Shown piece by piece: positions 1 through 8,693 of a DNA stretch of 21,769 nucleotides. The notes under the pieces were generated by a model that was given only the letters and a program-made list of their open reading frames with translations, made no database searches and was not told the DNA's origin. The position numbers and the translations under genes were made by a program. This DNA comes from an uncultured Bacilli bacterium (GTDB lineage: Bacteria > Bacillota_I > Bacilli_A > RF39 > UBA660): NCBI GenBank assembly GCA_944363865.1, contig CALVVN010000004.1:1-21769 (forward strand), in the 5' to 3' direction. Position 1 is the stretch's first letter. Each line of letters opens with the position of its first letter.

Positions 1-1
1 T

Positions 2-130
2 AGTGATAATACATTAGCCAATGCCATACTAGACAGATTATTACATCATTCACATGTTATAAATATAAAAGGTAATTCATATCGTATTAAAGATAAAATT
101 GAACAACTAGATAATAATAAGAGGGAGTAA
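2..130 (+). CDS. istB: IstB-like ATP-binding protein, C-terminal 42 residues (truncated by the window edge)
   Basis: Frame 2 is open from the window edge to the TAA at 128-130. It encodes a C-terminal segment with the motif AILDRLLHHSHVINIKGNSY followed by RIKDK. That segment is the characteristic end of IstB, the DnaA-like AAA+ ATPase that assists the IstA transposase of IS21 elements. The Walker motifs would lie upstream, outside the window. No stop or frameshift is seen in the visible part, so this copy may be intact. It lies directly before the IS21 terminal repeats, as expected. Identity is recognised from memory of the family. Confidence 0.8.
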   Translation, partial: SDNTLANAILDRLLHHSHVINIKGNSYRIKDKIEQLDNNKRE

Positions 131-143
131 TTTTCCTCCCTCT
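120..143 (+). terminator. Hairpin overlapping the istB stop codon
   Basis: GAGGGAG at 121-127 pairs with CTCCCTC at 136-142 around an 8-nt loop, with one further A-T pair. No strong T-run follows, so it may work as a barrier hairpin rather than a classical intrinsic terminator. Confidence 0.45.
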
Positions 144-155
144 CAATTATAAAAG

Positions 156-203
156 TGTCCAACTTTGAAATTGACATTTTTGTCCAAAAAGTTATTGACA
201 TTT
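156..203 (+). repeat. Two direct repeats at the IS21 right end
   Basis: The copies at 156-179 and 181-203 share TGTCCAA at the start and ATTGACATTT at the end, and differ in the middle. They are likely transposase-binding repeats of the IS21 terminus. Confidence 0.6.
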
Positions 204-284
204 ACATAAATTGCACTTATTTGTGCACTTTAGATTGATTCAACGATTCGTTAATTTAAAATAAAAGTTTTTATGAAATTTCAC

Positions 285-620
285 TACAATAAAATATTTA
301 AACTATTAACTAATGGTAATGATTTTAAATTTTTGAACTTTCCAAATATTATGATATAAAACCCGAATATAATTTTACTCCACTATTATTCTAGATAAAA
401 AAGTACAAATAGAAAGAGTAATAGTTTAATTAAATACTTTATTCCTAAAAAAACATTAATTGAAAATTATAGTTTTGAAGATATAAATAATATTATAAAT
501 TGAAGAACAATTATCCAAAAAAAAATTAAATTATAAAATACTGTTTAAAGCATTTTAGAAAAATTTCATGATACAAAAATTTATAAATTACAAAAAAGTA
601 AATTGCTACATGTAATACTT
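285..620 (+). pseudogene. IS30-family transposase remnant (C-terminal half, decayed)
   Basis: Scattered frames recover IS30 landmarks in the right order. At 309-356 the frame reads TNGNDFKFLN, matching the TDNGSEF block around the second catalytic Asp, with the Asp changed. At 402-500, in the same frame, it reads STNRKSNSLIKYFIPKKT, matching the RGTNENTNGLIRxxxPKGT block that carries the catalytic Glu (also lost), followed by an EDINNIIN segment. A frame change near 503 then gives KKKLNYKILFKAF, matching the RKxLNYKTPxExF end of the family. In-frame stops at 357 and 501 and the loss of catalytic residues show it is dead. The 5' half is missing or beyond recognition. The rest of 204-657 holds nothing else that I can identify. 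Confidence 0.6.
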
Positions 621-657
621 TCTATTCCAATAATATCTTATTACAAAATCAAACAAT

Positions 658-2466
658 TTAACATTTTTTTCTTCTACGTATTTTTATAGTTTTAATTAAC
701 ATCTTAAATAATATCAACAAAAAAATAACCAAAACAATTAATATTATTGTTAAAATCATACTATTTCTCTCACTCTTAGCTTCCTTTAGAACTTGAATAG
801 ACAAAATATAATTATTAAGTAATTTACTTGCAGTTTCACTTTTATTATCTATTTCATTATAATTATCAAAAAACTCAAGAATATCATCTAATGCATTATT
901 ATAACCAACAAGTGCTTCTTTGTTATATTTATATAAACTTTTTAAATCAACGTTCATATAATAATCTACTAGTTCCGTCACTTCATCAGAAACTGAGTAA
1001 AGCATCGGTGCACTTTGAGGCAAAGCATAGTTATTCTTTAAACTACTTAACAAATTATATAACAATTGTTCATTATTACTCGTTGTTACAATCTCTATAG
1101 AGTAAGCTAAATCATCAATGTAGCCAATATTATATGTAATCGCTGGTAAACCTGTCGCAGGAGAAATAATATAACTAGATGTAATATTGCCGATTTCATA
1201 ATAAAGACTAGTTTTAGATTTAATATTAGGATAAATTAAAACGTCCACATCATTTTCTTCCATAAACTCAGTAACATAATTTTTATACTCTACCATCAGC
1301 GCCTTTTCTTCAGTAAAAGACCCGTCCATTCCACAATAGCCTAAATAGTCATACAAACTATACACTTTACCAGTAGATCTTACTAACTGTTCAAAACTAC
1401 TAATCGTTCCTGTTGTATTAGTAACATATTTATTAAACTCATTACACATAGATTTACCACTAGTAGAATTATTTTCATAATCAATAACAGTTTTTGTAAA
1501 AAACTCATCAAATTCCACCACAGAATACCCTAGTTCTTTTAAATAAGAAATATTTTCCTCAAATAAATCCTTAATTTCACTATCAGTAGATTTAAAAGCA
1601 TTTCCATAAAGAGTATTATCCCCGTCAACAATCTGAGTTAAAACCCCAATTTTAATATCAGTTTTTTCTAAGTTACTAATATACTTTTCTCCACTACCTC
1701 CAGTTATAACGTCAAGTATAATCGCATTATCTACTACATTTCTGCTAATAACACCAACTGTATCTCTATTTACATCATATTTTATTACTCCCTCACTAGG
1801 TACAAGACCGAAAGTTGGTCTTAAACCAATCAAACCAGCAGCCGCGGCAGGAACTCTAATAGAAGAATTAGTGTCAGTACCTAGACTAGCAGCACTAAAC
1901 ATTAAAGCAGTACTTACTGCAGAACCGCCACTAGAACCATAACTAGTATAATTTTTATCATAAGCATTTCTAACATATCCGTAAGAACTATACGAATTTT
2001 GAACATTTAAAGCAAGTTCACTCATATTAGTCTTACCTAAAATAATCGCACCTTTAGAAACCAAATAAGAAACTACATCAGAACTATCATTCGGCATCAA
2101 ATCAGATAAAGCCTCAGTTCCAGCAGTAGTAGACATTGATTCATAATCAATATTATCTTTTATCAATATTGGTATACCATGTAATAAACTACGTACACCA
2201 CTTTCTTCCCTTTCTTCATCTAAACTTATTGCAATATTAATTGCATTTTCATTTAAACTACGAATAGAATTATATTCTTCATCATATTCATTAATCCTAT
2301 CAAGATAAACATTGACTAAAGACTCATAACTAAAAACACCTTTATCTACATACTCTTGAATTTGAACAATAGACATATCAGAAATATCAACAGGCAGCTC
2401 AGTATACGCGTTAACAGACAAAGGAAAACACAACAACAAAATTACAAAATACTTTAAGTTTTTCAT
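658..2466 (-). CDS. Secreted, C-terminally membrane-anchored amidase-signature protein
   Basis: This 602-residue protein opens with a signal-peptide-like segment (Lys3-Lys5, hydrophobic 6-20) and ends with one transmembrane helix (about 571-592) and a basic tail, so the catalytic domain should be outside the cell and tethered. The amidase-signature core is clear: IPILIKDN with the catalytic Lys at 103, SYGSSGGSA with the cis-Ser at 178, and GTDTNSSIRVPA with the putative nucleophile Ser202. Enzymes of this family hydrolyse amide bonds by a Ser-cisSer-Lys triad. The substrate cannot be predicted; GatA is unlikely because of the export and anchor and because no gatB/gatC lies nearby. One oddity is TNSSIR in place of the usual TGGSIR before the nucleophile. 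It is the last gene of the minus-strand block, 28 nt after the M16 gene, with a weak ribosome-binding site. No convincing terminator is seen downstream. Confidence 0.82.
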   Translation of the reverse strand: MKNLKYFVILLLCFPLSVNAYTELPVDISDMSIVQIQEYVDKGVFSYESLVNVYLDRINEYDEEYNSIRSLNENAINIAISLDEEREESGVRSLLHGIPILIKDNIDYESMSTTAGTEALSDLMPNDSSDVVSYLVSKGAIILGKTNMSELALNVQNSYSSYGYVRNAYDKNYTSYGSSGGSAVSTALMFSAASLGTDTNSSIRVPAAAAGLIGLRPTFGLVPSEGVIKYDVNRDTVGVISRNVVDNAIILDVITGGSGEKYISNLEKTDIKIGVLTQIVDGDNTLYGNAFKSTDSEIKDLFEENISYLKELGYSVVEFDEFFTKTVIDYENNSTSGKSMCNEFNKYVTNTTGTISSFEQLVRSTGKVYSLYDYLGYCGMDGSFTEEKALMVEYKNYVTEFMEENDVDVLIYPNIKSKTSLYYEIGNITSSYIISPATGLPAITYNIGYIDDLAYSIEIVTTSNNEQLLYNLLSSLKNNYALPQSAPMLYSVSDEVTELVDYYMNVDLKSLYKYNKEALVGYNNALDDILEFFDNYNEIDNKSETASKLLNNYILSIQVLKEAKSERNSMILTIILIVLVIFLLILFKMLIKTIKIRRRKKC

Positions 2467-2494
2467 AACTATATTCTATCAAATAAAAAAGTAT

Positions 2495-3763
2495 TTAACA
2501 ACTACTCTTAGTAATTCTCAAAATACTTTTACTATTAAAATTCAACTTTTTAAAAATAAACTTAAAATCTTCATAATTTAATTTCAAAAGTTCATTTTTA
2601 GCATTTTTAACAATTTTACCATTAAATTTAATTTGTTCCGTTACAAAGTTTTCAACATTAACTATATCTTCAAAATCTAAAATCAATTGACTTAACAAAA
2701 CTTTAATTTTACTTTCAAAGTCAGATTTACTAACTTTAATATTCTTTACACTATTAAAAATAATATCTAAAAACTTATTAGTATCACCAGAACCCATTAA
2801 AAGAACAACAAAATAATTATTAATTCTCTTAGTCAAAAAATTAAAACCAGTAACCCCACTTTTTTCTAACTCACTTTTAACTCCTGAAGTACTACCATAC
2901 AAACAAGTAAACAAAATATTTAAATATCTATTCAAGTCAGAATTATTAAACTTTTTAAAATCTTTTAAAGGTATCTTAAATAAGACCCCAGTTTTATCTT
3001 TAACAACATCTCTATTTATTTCATAGTAGTTAACTTCTACCTCGTCACACTCTTTCTTATACATTGCTTTAATTTTCTCGTCACTACACTTAGTTCCTTC
3101 AAAATACTTATGAATAAAGTTACTTACTTCATCTAAATCAAAATTACCACACACTACAATATGCATATTATTATAAGTATAAAAATCATTATATATCATT
3201 TTCAAATAATCACTTGTTGTTTTCTCTATATCTTCTTTGCCACCTAAAACAGGAATACACATACTTTTATCATTTTTAAATCCATTATTCATAATATTAT
3301 AAAGTAAAACAGTATTTAAATTATCTTGCTCCATATCTATTTCTTCACTTATAATACCTTTTTCACTAATAACATCTTTTTCTTTTATATCTGGTTTAAA
3401 AACTCTATCTAAAAGAAGTTCTAAGTTCTTAATTAAATCAATAGAACCAAAAATATTATAATTAGTAATATCATGCATAGTATATGCATTAGGCATACTT
3501 CCTAAGTGACTAATCATTTCCATTGCTTTTTTATTTTTAGTAAAATCCATAATCCTATGTTCTAAAAAATGAGCAGTCCCTGGAATGACATCTACAATTT
3601 TCCCATTTTTTTTATATCTAGTGACGCCCGCACCATACAAAGTACTTATTGTAATATAAAAGTTTTTAGTTTTTTTAGTTTTATAATAGATTACTTTTAA
3701 TTTATTAGGTAAAACTTCTTCGTACAACTCTTCATTAATATTCTTGAAATTAATCTTCTTCAT
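2495..3763 (-). CDS. M16 family zinc peptidase, active subunit (YmfH-like)
   Basis: The 422-residue protein carries the inverted zinc motif HFLEH (His65, Glu68, His69). About 70 residues later comes an acidic EKGIISEEIDM segment that should supply the third metal ligand (about 140-141). This is the hallmark of M16 peptidases (pitrilysin/processing-peptidase clan). The size of about 420 residues and the pairing with an inactive homologue match the bacterial M16B pairs known as YmfF/YmfH in Bacillus. I place the start at ATG 3763, because GGAGG lies 6 nt upstream; a GTG two codons earlier would overlap that ribosome-binding site. It overlaps the upstream partner by 14 nt, suggesting translational coupling and a heterodimer. 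No signal peptide is visible, so it is probably cytoplasmic. The substrate is unknown. Confidence 0.85.
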   Translation of the reverse strand: MKKINFKNINEELYEEVLPNKLKVIYYKTKKTKNFYITISTLYGAGVTRYKKNGKIVDVIPGTAHFLEHRIMDFTKNKKAMEMISHLGSMPNAYTMHDITNYNIFGSIDLIKNLELLLDRVFKPDIKEKDVISEKGIISEEIDMEQDNLNTVLLYNIMNNGFKNDKSMCIPVLGGKEDIEKTTSDYLKMIYNDFYTYNNMHIVVCGNFDLDEVSNFIHKYFEGTKCSDEKIKAMYKKECDEVEVNYYEINRDVVKDKTGVLFKIPLKDFKKFNNSDLNRYLNILFTCLYGSTSGVKSELEKSGVTGFNFLTKRINNYFVVLLMGSGDTNKFLDIIFNSVKNIKVSKSDFESKIKVLLSQLILDFEDIVNVENFVTEQIKFNGKIVKNAKNELLKLNYEDFKFIFKKLNFNSKSILRITKSSC

Positions 3764-5015
3764 AAGCACCCTCCATAAATAATATAGTGTTAAGTTTCAT
3801 CTTTTTATTTAAAGTAATAATTTCTTTAGGAGTAACATTATTAAATTTTTCTCTTTTTTCTTCAACTGTACCAGGATTATCAAATAAAGTATATACATAA
3901 TTATCAATAATTCTATTAACGTTATCATATATATCATTTAAAGAAATATTGATAGTATTTATAGCATTTAAAAATAATTTACTAATTTCATTTTCATCAT
4001 TCATTAACTTTATAGATTCTTTAATAACACTAACAGTTTTATTATAATTTTTAGAATTAATACCACATTCAATAGTTAAAGCAGGTACCATTTTATGAAT
4101 ATATGAAATGACAGAATAACACAAAGAATTCTTTTCACGTACATTTACAAATAAAATAGAATTATTCATACTACCCAAAATCATATTATAAATTGGAAGT
4201 ACATAATGTCTTTCATAATCAGTTAAATTATAAAACTTATATCCCATTAACAACGTTGACTGGAAAAAATCTCTTTTTTCTTTAATAATATTTACCTTTT
4301 CTGTTTTAATTTCATTTAATCTAAAATCAACTAAATTATCCTTAGTATTTATTTTTTTCATAAAATTATTTATGTTTTTAACAATAATATCTTCATCAAA
4401 GTCACCGAGAACTGTAATCACTACTTTAGAATTATTTAATAGTTTGTTATAAAACTTATATAAACTCTTATTAGTAACTTTTTTAATCTTATCAAGCAAA
4501 TTAAAAGTAGTGTATTCATAAGTAGTACCTTTAAACATATTTTTATCATAAATATTTTCAGCTAGTAAAACCCCGTTTTCACTAGATCTCTCAATATTAG
4601 AAATTATTGTTTTCTTATCTATTTCAAACGCTTTTTTTTCAAAACCATCTTCATCTACCAAAGGATTTAAAATAAGTTCTTTAAAAACATTAAAAGATTT
4701 TTCATACATTTTATATTCAGTATATTTTGGATTAATAAAATCCAAAGAAAAATTAATTAAAAAATAATTTCCGTACATATTACTAGATGAAGATATATTA
4801 GGTAAATACAATTTTTCAAGTTCACTCACTAACTTAACATTAGTATTCCATTTTTTAGATTTGGTCACTAACAGTTTTTGTAGTATAGGAACATTGATAA
4901 CAAAGTCTTCATTAAAATTATTAATAAATGTTAATCTAACACTAATAGATTTAAATCTATCTGTTTTTATAAGATTTATTTTATACTTTTTTTTGTCAAT
5001 CACTTTATGTTCCAT
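3750..5015 (-). CDS. M16 family peptidase-like protein, inactive subunit (YmfF-like)
   Basis: The 421-residue protein has the length and N-terminal layout of an M16B subunit, but where the HxxEH motif should fall (about residues 40-50) it reads NVPILQKLL, so it cannot bind zinc there. Later segments such as KVVITVLGDFDEDIIVKNI and the C-terminal domain rich in KNYNKTVSVIKE-type helices fit the M16 fold. In known heterodimeric M16 systems one subunit provides the zinc site and the other closes the chamber and helps bind substrate. The gene sits directly before, and overlaps, the active subunit. Its ATG has a good GAGGTG ribosome-binding site. It follows deoD after 28 nt in the same operon. Confidence 0.8.
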   Translation of the reverse strand: MEHKVIDKKKYKINLIKTDRFKSISVRLTFINNFNEDFVINVPILQKLLVTKSKKWNTNVKLVSELEKLYLPNISSSSNMYGNYFLINFSLDFINPKYTEYKMYEKSFNVFKELILNPLVDEDGFEKKAFEIDKKTIISNIERSSENGVLLAENIYDKNMFKGTTYEYTTFNLLDKIKKVTNKSLYKFYNKLLNNSKVVITVLGDFDEDIIVKNINNFMKKINTKDNLVDFRLNEIKTEKVNIIKEKRDFFQSTLLMGYKFYNLTDYERHYVLPIYNMILGSMNNSILFVNVREKNSLCYSVISYIHKMVPALTIECGINSKNYNKTVSVIKESIKLMNDENEISKLFLNAINTINISLNDIYDNVNRIIDNYVYTLFDNPGTVEEKREKFNNVTPKEIITLNKKMKLNTILFMEGAYEED

Positions 5016-5043
5016 AAGTCACCTCATCCTTTATTATAACCAA

Positions 5044-5748
5044 TTAAATTTTAATAATGCTTGTTAAAGCAAGTTTAATCATCTCATCAAAATCTTTTTC
5101 ACGTTCAACAGCGCCAAGTTTTTCACCAGTTACCAAGTTATCACTGACAGTAACTAAAGCTGAAGCAAGTTTATTACACTTTTTAGCATTGACAAAAAGC
5201 GCGAAAGATTCCATCTCCACAATTTTACATTCATATTTTTTATCTATTTCTTCAATATTAAGCGAATTATAAAAAGCATCAACATTATTACAATTTACTT
5301 TTTTAACACTAACTCCTAAATCAATAGCAGTATCACTAATCACTTTATTAAACTCTTCATTTGATTTAATTAAATGAATGTCCTCATTTAAATATTCTAA
5401 AGCATAATTGCTAGTACTATAAACGTTATCAATAAGTAAAACATCATGAACTTTAACATCTGCTGAATAACTACCACAAGAGCCAACTCTCAAAATAGCT
5501 TTAACATCATAGAAATTAAATAATTCATGTGAATAAATACCCATTGATGCATTACCCATACCACTACTAAAAATAGTGACTTTTACACCATTAAAATAAC
5601 CTGTGTAAGCATCTTCATTACGAACAGAATTCACCAGTTTATAATCAGTCAAAAACTTTTCAGCAATATACTTCGCGCGTCTAGGGTCCCCTGGCATAAT
5701 AACCAAAGGCGCGATTAAATCTTTATCACATTCTATATGTGGAGTCAT
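5044..5748 (-). CDS. deoD: Purine-nucleoside phosphorylase, DeoD type
   Basis: The 234-residue protein matches the usual length of the hexameric PNP family. It begins MTPHIE and has MPGDPRRAKYIAE with the phosphate-binding Arg24. It also has RVGSCGS at 87-93 (phosphate loop), IVEMES at 176-181 (ribose-binding Met-Glu) and VSDN at 201-204 with the catalytic Asp203. The enzyme cleaves purine (deoxy)nucleosides with phosphate to free base and (deoxy)ribose-1-phosphate in the cytoplasm, for purine salvage. Its ATG overlaps the spoIIIE/ftsK stop codon as ATGA, so translation is probably coupled. The upstream division gene and downstream M16 pair give no obvious functional link; this looks like operon packing. 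Confidence 0.9.
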   Translation of the reverse strand: MTPHIECDKDLIAPLVIMPGDPRRAKYIAEKFLTDYKLVNSVRNEDAYTGYFNGVKVTIFSSGMGNASMGIYSHELFNFYDVKAILRVGSCGSYSADVKVHDVLLIDNVYSTSNYALEYLNEDIHLIKSNEEFNKVISDTAIDLGVSVKKVNCNNVDAFYNSLNIEEIDKKYECKIVEMESFALFVNAKKCNKLASALVTVSDNLVTGEKLGAVEREKDFDEMIKLALTSIIKI

Positions 5749-7907
5749 TCTACATTCTCACTTTCATTTTTAAGTTTAACTAAAACTTCTCTAGGTTTAC
5801 TACCATTTTGAGGTCCAATTATTCCTCTTTCTTCAAGCAAATCAACAATTCTTGCTGCACGATTATATCCAAGTCTATATTTTCTTTGAATAAGAGATGC
5901 ACTAATTCTACCAGTTTTAATAGCAAACTCAACTATTTCATTATATAATGGGTCTTCTTCTCCAGAAAAATCTTCACTAATTTTGCTAGGACCATCTAAA
6001 TCAGCTAATTTTTCATCATAGACTGGTTTTTTACCACGTTTAACAAAATCAACGACACGTTTAATCTCTTCATCACTTACATAACTTCCTTGAATTCTTA
6101 TAGGAACATTTTCACCCATTGGCAAAAACAACATATCACCTTTACCTAGTAATTTTTCAGCACCAGTCATATCAAGAATTGTTCTAGAATCTATACTAGA
6201 AGAAACAGCAAAAGATAGTCTTGATGGAATATTAGCTTTAATCAAACCTGTAATTACATCAGTAGAAGGTCTTTGTGTCGCAACAATCAAATGAATACCA
6301 GCAGCTCTAGCGAGTTGAGTAATACGAGTGATACTTTCTTCAACTTCTTTACTACAAACCATCATCAAATCTGCTAGTTCATCTATAATTACAACTAAGA
6401 AAGGCATTTTTTCCATATCTTTCCCTTTACTTAATTGTTTTTCAACATGTTCATTATAAGTTCCTATACTTTTAGTTCCAGTTTGTTCAAACATATCATA
6501 TCTCTCATCCATAATTTGAACTACTTTTTGAAGAGCAACACTAGCCTTTTTAGGGTCAGTTACAACAGGTCTTAACAAATGAGGTACACCTTCATAAACA
6601 CTTAACTCAACTTTCTTAGGGTCAACTAAAATCATCTTAACTTCTTCAGGCTTTGTTCTCATAAGAATAGAGACAATAAAATTATTAATACAGACACTTT
6701 TGCCACTACCAGTCGCACCAGCAACAAGTAAATGGGGAGCTTTATTAATCTCAAAATATTGAATATTGCCCATGATATCTTTACCTAGTGGCGCAACTAA
6801 TTTGGAACTCTCTAATTTTTTAGGAAGTCCAAGTAAAATATCCTTTAATTTCACATCAGCTTGAATTGGATTAGGTATTTCAATACCAATAGTACTCTTA
6901 CCAGGAATTGGTGCTTGAATACGAACATCTTTAGCTGCAAGTGCAAGTGCAATTTCTCTATTAATACTTAAAACTTTATTAACTTTAGTCCCTGCTTTAA
7001 GTTCAACTTCATACTGAGTAACAGTAGGCCCAACATGAACTTCAACAACTTTTCCAACAATTCCAAAGTCATTAAAAACTCTCTCTAATATTTTATTATT
7101 AGATTGAATAAATTCAGTTGAATTGATTTTACCTTTATTCTTACTTTCTTCAAGTAAACTTATAGGAGGTAAAACATACACATCTTCTTTAACACTTTCA
7201 AATTCAAGTTGTTCTCTAGGCGCATTATCGTCCATTGGTGAAGCATTATCAATAATTTCATTCAAATTAGTAATAACTACTTTACCATCATCACTTTCTT
7301 CGTTTTCACTAACTAGAGACTTTTCTTCTTTCTTTTCTTTACGTTTAAATGGTTTAATCATTGCTTTAATAATATCAGCTAAAGTTATATCAAATAACAT
7401 AACTACACCAAAAATAGCTAATACAACTACAACAACTAAAGTACCATTAATATCAAATAATGTTACAAATAAGCTTGAAAATAAAGCCCCTAACATGCCG
7501 CCGCCAGTATCTTTAAGCAAATCAAAATTATTTAAAGATGACATTATATTATCTATTGTAACTCTAAAAATATCTATACCAGATAGTTCATTATTACTAA
7601 CATAATTAATATGTGAAAACAAAAGTAATGCGACAATAACAGTATATAAACCAATTAATCTCGCAGTAAAATAATTAGGGCTTTTTCTTTTAGCAACAAA
7701 ATAAACACCTAAGACAAGAGATAAAATTAAAAATATAGGGTACCAAGTTCCACATAAAAACACAGAAAAACCTTTGATAATTGTACCTACTATACCAAAA
7801 TCACCAAACCCAATTATACCAATTAATATTAAAAATAAGCCTTGTAATTCTTTACTATATTGAAACTCTTTCTTTTCACTATCTTTTTTAGCTTTCTTTT
7901 TTGCCAT
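5745..7907 (-). CDS. SpoIIIE/FtsK-family DNA translocase
   Basis: The protein has an N-terminal membrane region of about four hydrophobic segments (residues 20-180), a short acidic linker, the motor domain and a C-terminal winged-helix gamma domain (about 655-715). Walker A is GATGSGKS at 397-404 and Walker B is VVIIDE at about 505-510. The gamma domain contains RKYRLGYNRAARIVDLLEE, the part that reads oriented sequence signals. The protein pumps chromosomal DNA through the closing septum. I start at ATG 7907, giving 720 residues, because an AAGGTG ribosome-binding site sits just upstream; the open frame extends 20 codons further but without such a site. SpoIIIE and FtsK cannot be told apart by sequence alone. 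An internal promoter is visible at 7930-7958. Confidence 0.93.
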   Translation of the reverse strand: MAKKKAKKDSEKKEFQYSKELQGLFLILIGIIGFGDFGIVGTIIKGFSVFLCGTWYPIFLILSLVLGVYFVAKRKSPNYFTARLIGLYTVIVALLLFSHINYVSNNELSGIDIFRVTIDNIMSSLNNFDLLKDTGGGMLGALFSSLFVTLFDINGTLVVVVVLAIFGVVMLFDITLADIIKAMIKPFKRKEKKEEKSLVSENEESDDGKVVITNLNEIIDNASPMDDNAPREQLEFESVKEDVYVLPPISLLEESKNKGKINSTEFIQSNNKILERVFNDFGIVGKVVEVHVGPTVTQYEVELKAGTKVNKVLSINREIALALAAKDVRIQAPIPGKSTIGIEIPNPIQADVKLKDILLGLPKKLESSKLVAPLGKDIMGNIQYFEINKAPHLLVAGATGSGKSVCINNFIVSILMRTKPEEVKMILVDPKKVELSVYEGVPHLLRPVVTDPKKASVALQKVVQIMDERYDMFEQTGTKSIGTYNEHVEKQLSKGKDMEKMPFLVVIIDELADLMMVCSKEVEESITRITQLARAAGIHLIVATQRPSTDVITGLIKANIPSRLSFAVSSSIDSRTILDMTGAEKLLGKGDMLFLPMGENVPIRIQGSYVSDEEIKRVVDFVKRGKKPVYDEKLADLDGPSKISEDFSGEEDPLYNEIVEFAIKTGRISASLIQRKYRLGYNRAARIVDLLEERGIIGPQNGSKPREVLVKLKNESENVE

Positions 7908-7929
7908 TTTACATACACCTTCTATCAAA

Positions 7930-7958
7930 ATTATAACAAAAACAAAAATATAAGTAAA
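7930..7958 (-). promoter_or_regulatory. Internal promoter before spoIIIE/ftsK
   Basis: On the minus strand TTTACT (7953-7958), a 17-nt spacer and TATAAT (7930-7935) preceded by TG one base upstream form an extended -10 promoter. It lies in the 75-nt gap after the traX-like gene, about 20 nt before the chosen start. Confidence 0.55.
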
Positions 7959-7982
7959 ATTAAACATAAAATGTTTTACATC

Positions 7983-8693
7983 TTATAATAAAAAAATTAT
8001 TAATTTTTTGATAATATAAAAAATAATTAAATGTAAAGGATAATAAATATAAAACAAATATTTTGAATTTTTATTATTTCTTTTTCCATTATATAATAAT
8101 ATAATTACACATGAAAATAATAAATAAATATTTAAAGAATTAAATATGAAATAAATAAATAAAAAGAAAAACAGACTAATTAATCTATAATTTTTAAAAA
8201 TATAAAAAAATAAAATCAATAATAATCCTCTTAAACCATGATCCAAGTTAAGAACAGAACAAAAAGGTAATAACAAACAACAAAAGCTTAATTGAACAAA
8301 AAAACAAACTAAAAAATCATCATTAAATTTAAACTTTATTTTTTCTAATATTATTAAAATTAATAATCCTAACGATAAGGTAAAAAAAACATTTTGATGT
8401 CTAAAATAAACTAAATTATCATAAAATGCCAAATCAAAAATTATTTCAGATATAAAGGCAAATAATAATAATGAAAAAAAATATTTATAAACATTTTTAG
8501 TATGTAAAAAACCTTGAACTAATAAAAATGCAAATAACGGAAACGCTAACTGACCTATTTTATAAACAACATCATTAGTTATCCAATAAAGTATAATTTT
8601 ACAAAAATGATCAAACGTCATAATTAAAATAGCAATAGTTTTAACAGCATTACTATTTAAACCAAAATCAGTACTATAAACTTTATTTTTCAT
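7983..8693 (-). CDS. TraX-family multi-pass membrane protein
   Basis: The 236-residue protein is very hydrophobic, with about seven membrane segments. It starts with the family landmark: a short polar N-terminus, then LNSNAVKTIAILIMTFDHF, with the conserved Asp-His in the first helix. IGQLAFPLFAFLLVQGF follows near residues 46-62. TraX proteins belong to the acyltransferase-3-like membrane group and take their name from F-pilin N-acetylation; in chromosomal Bacillota copies the acceptor is unknown. There is no conjugation machinery here, so a pilin role is not implied, although two pilin-like proteins lie about 7 kb away. It overlaps the ezrA stop by 11 nt and its own ribosome-binding site is weak, suggesting coupling to ezrA. 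Confidence 0.75.
   Translation of the reverse strand: MKNKVYSTDFGLNSNAVKTIAILIMTFDHFCKIILYWITNDVVYKIGQLAFPLFAFLLVQGFLHTKNVYKYFFSLLLFAFISEIIFDLAFYDNLVYFRHQNVFFTLSLGLLILIILEKIKFKFNDDFLVCFFVQLSFCCLLLPFCSVLNLDHGLRGLLLILFFYIFKNYRLISLFFFLFIYFIFNSLNIYLLFSCVIILLYNGKRNNKNSKYLFYIYYPLHLIIFYIIKKLIIFLL

Larger units (their letters stand above)
1..206 (+). mobile_element. 3' end of an IS21-family insertion sequence
   Basis: The segment holds the istB tail (see that entry) followed by a terminus built from two similar direct repeats, 156-179 and 181-203. Both begin TGTCCAA and end ATTGACATTT. IS21-family ends are known to carry repeated transposase-binding sequences, so the pattern fits. The outer boundary near 206 is an estimate; no target duplication can be checked because the left end lies outside the window. 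Confidence 0.7.

Noticed and set aside
658..2466. GatA subunit of the Glu-tRNA(Gln) amidotransferase
   Set aside because: The protein has a signal-like N-terminus and a C-terminal membrane helix, and no gatB or gatC is nearby.
7123..7605. Open plus-strand frame of 160 codons inside spoIIIE/ftsK
   Set aside because: It is antisense to the translocase, Ser/Leu-rich in the way expected of a reversed low-GC gene, and has no ribosome-binding site.
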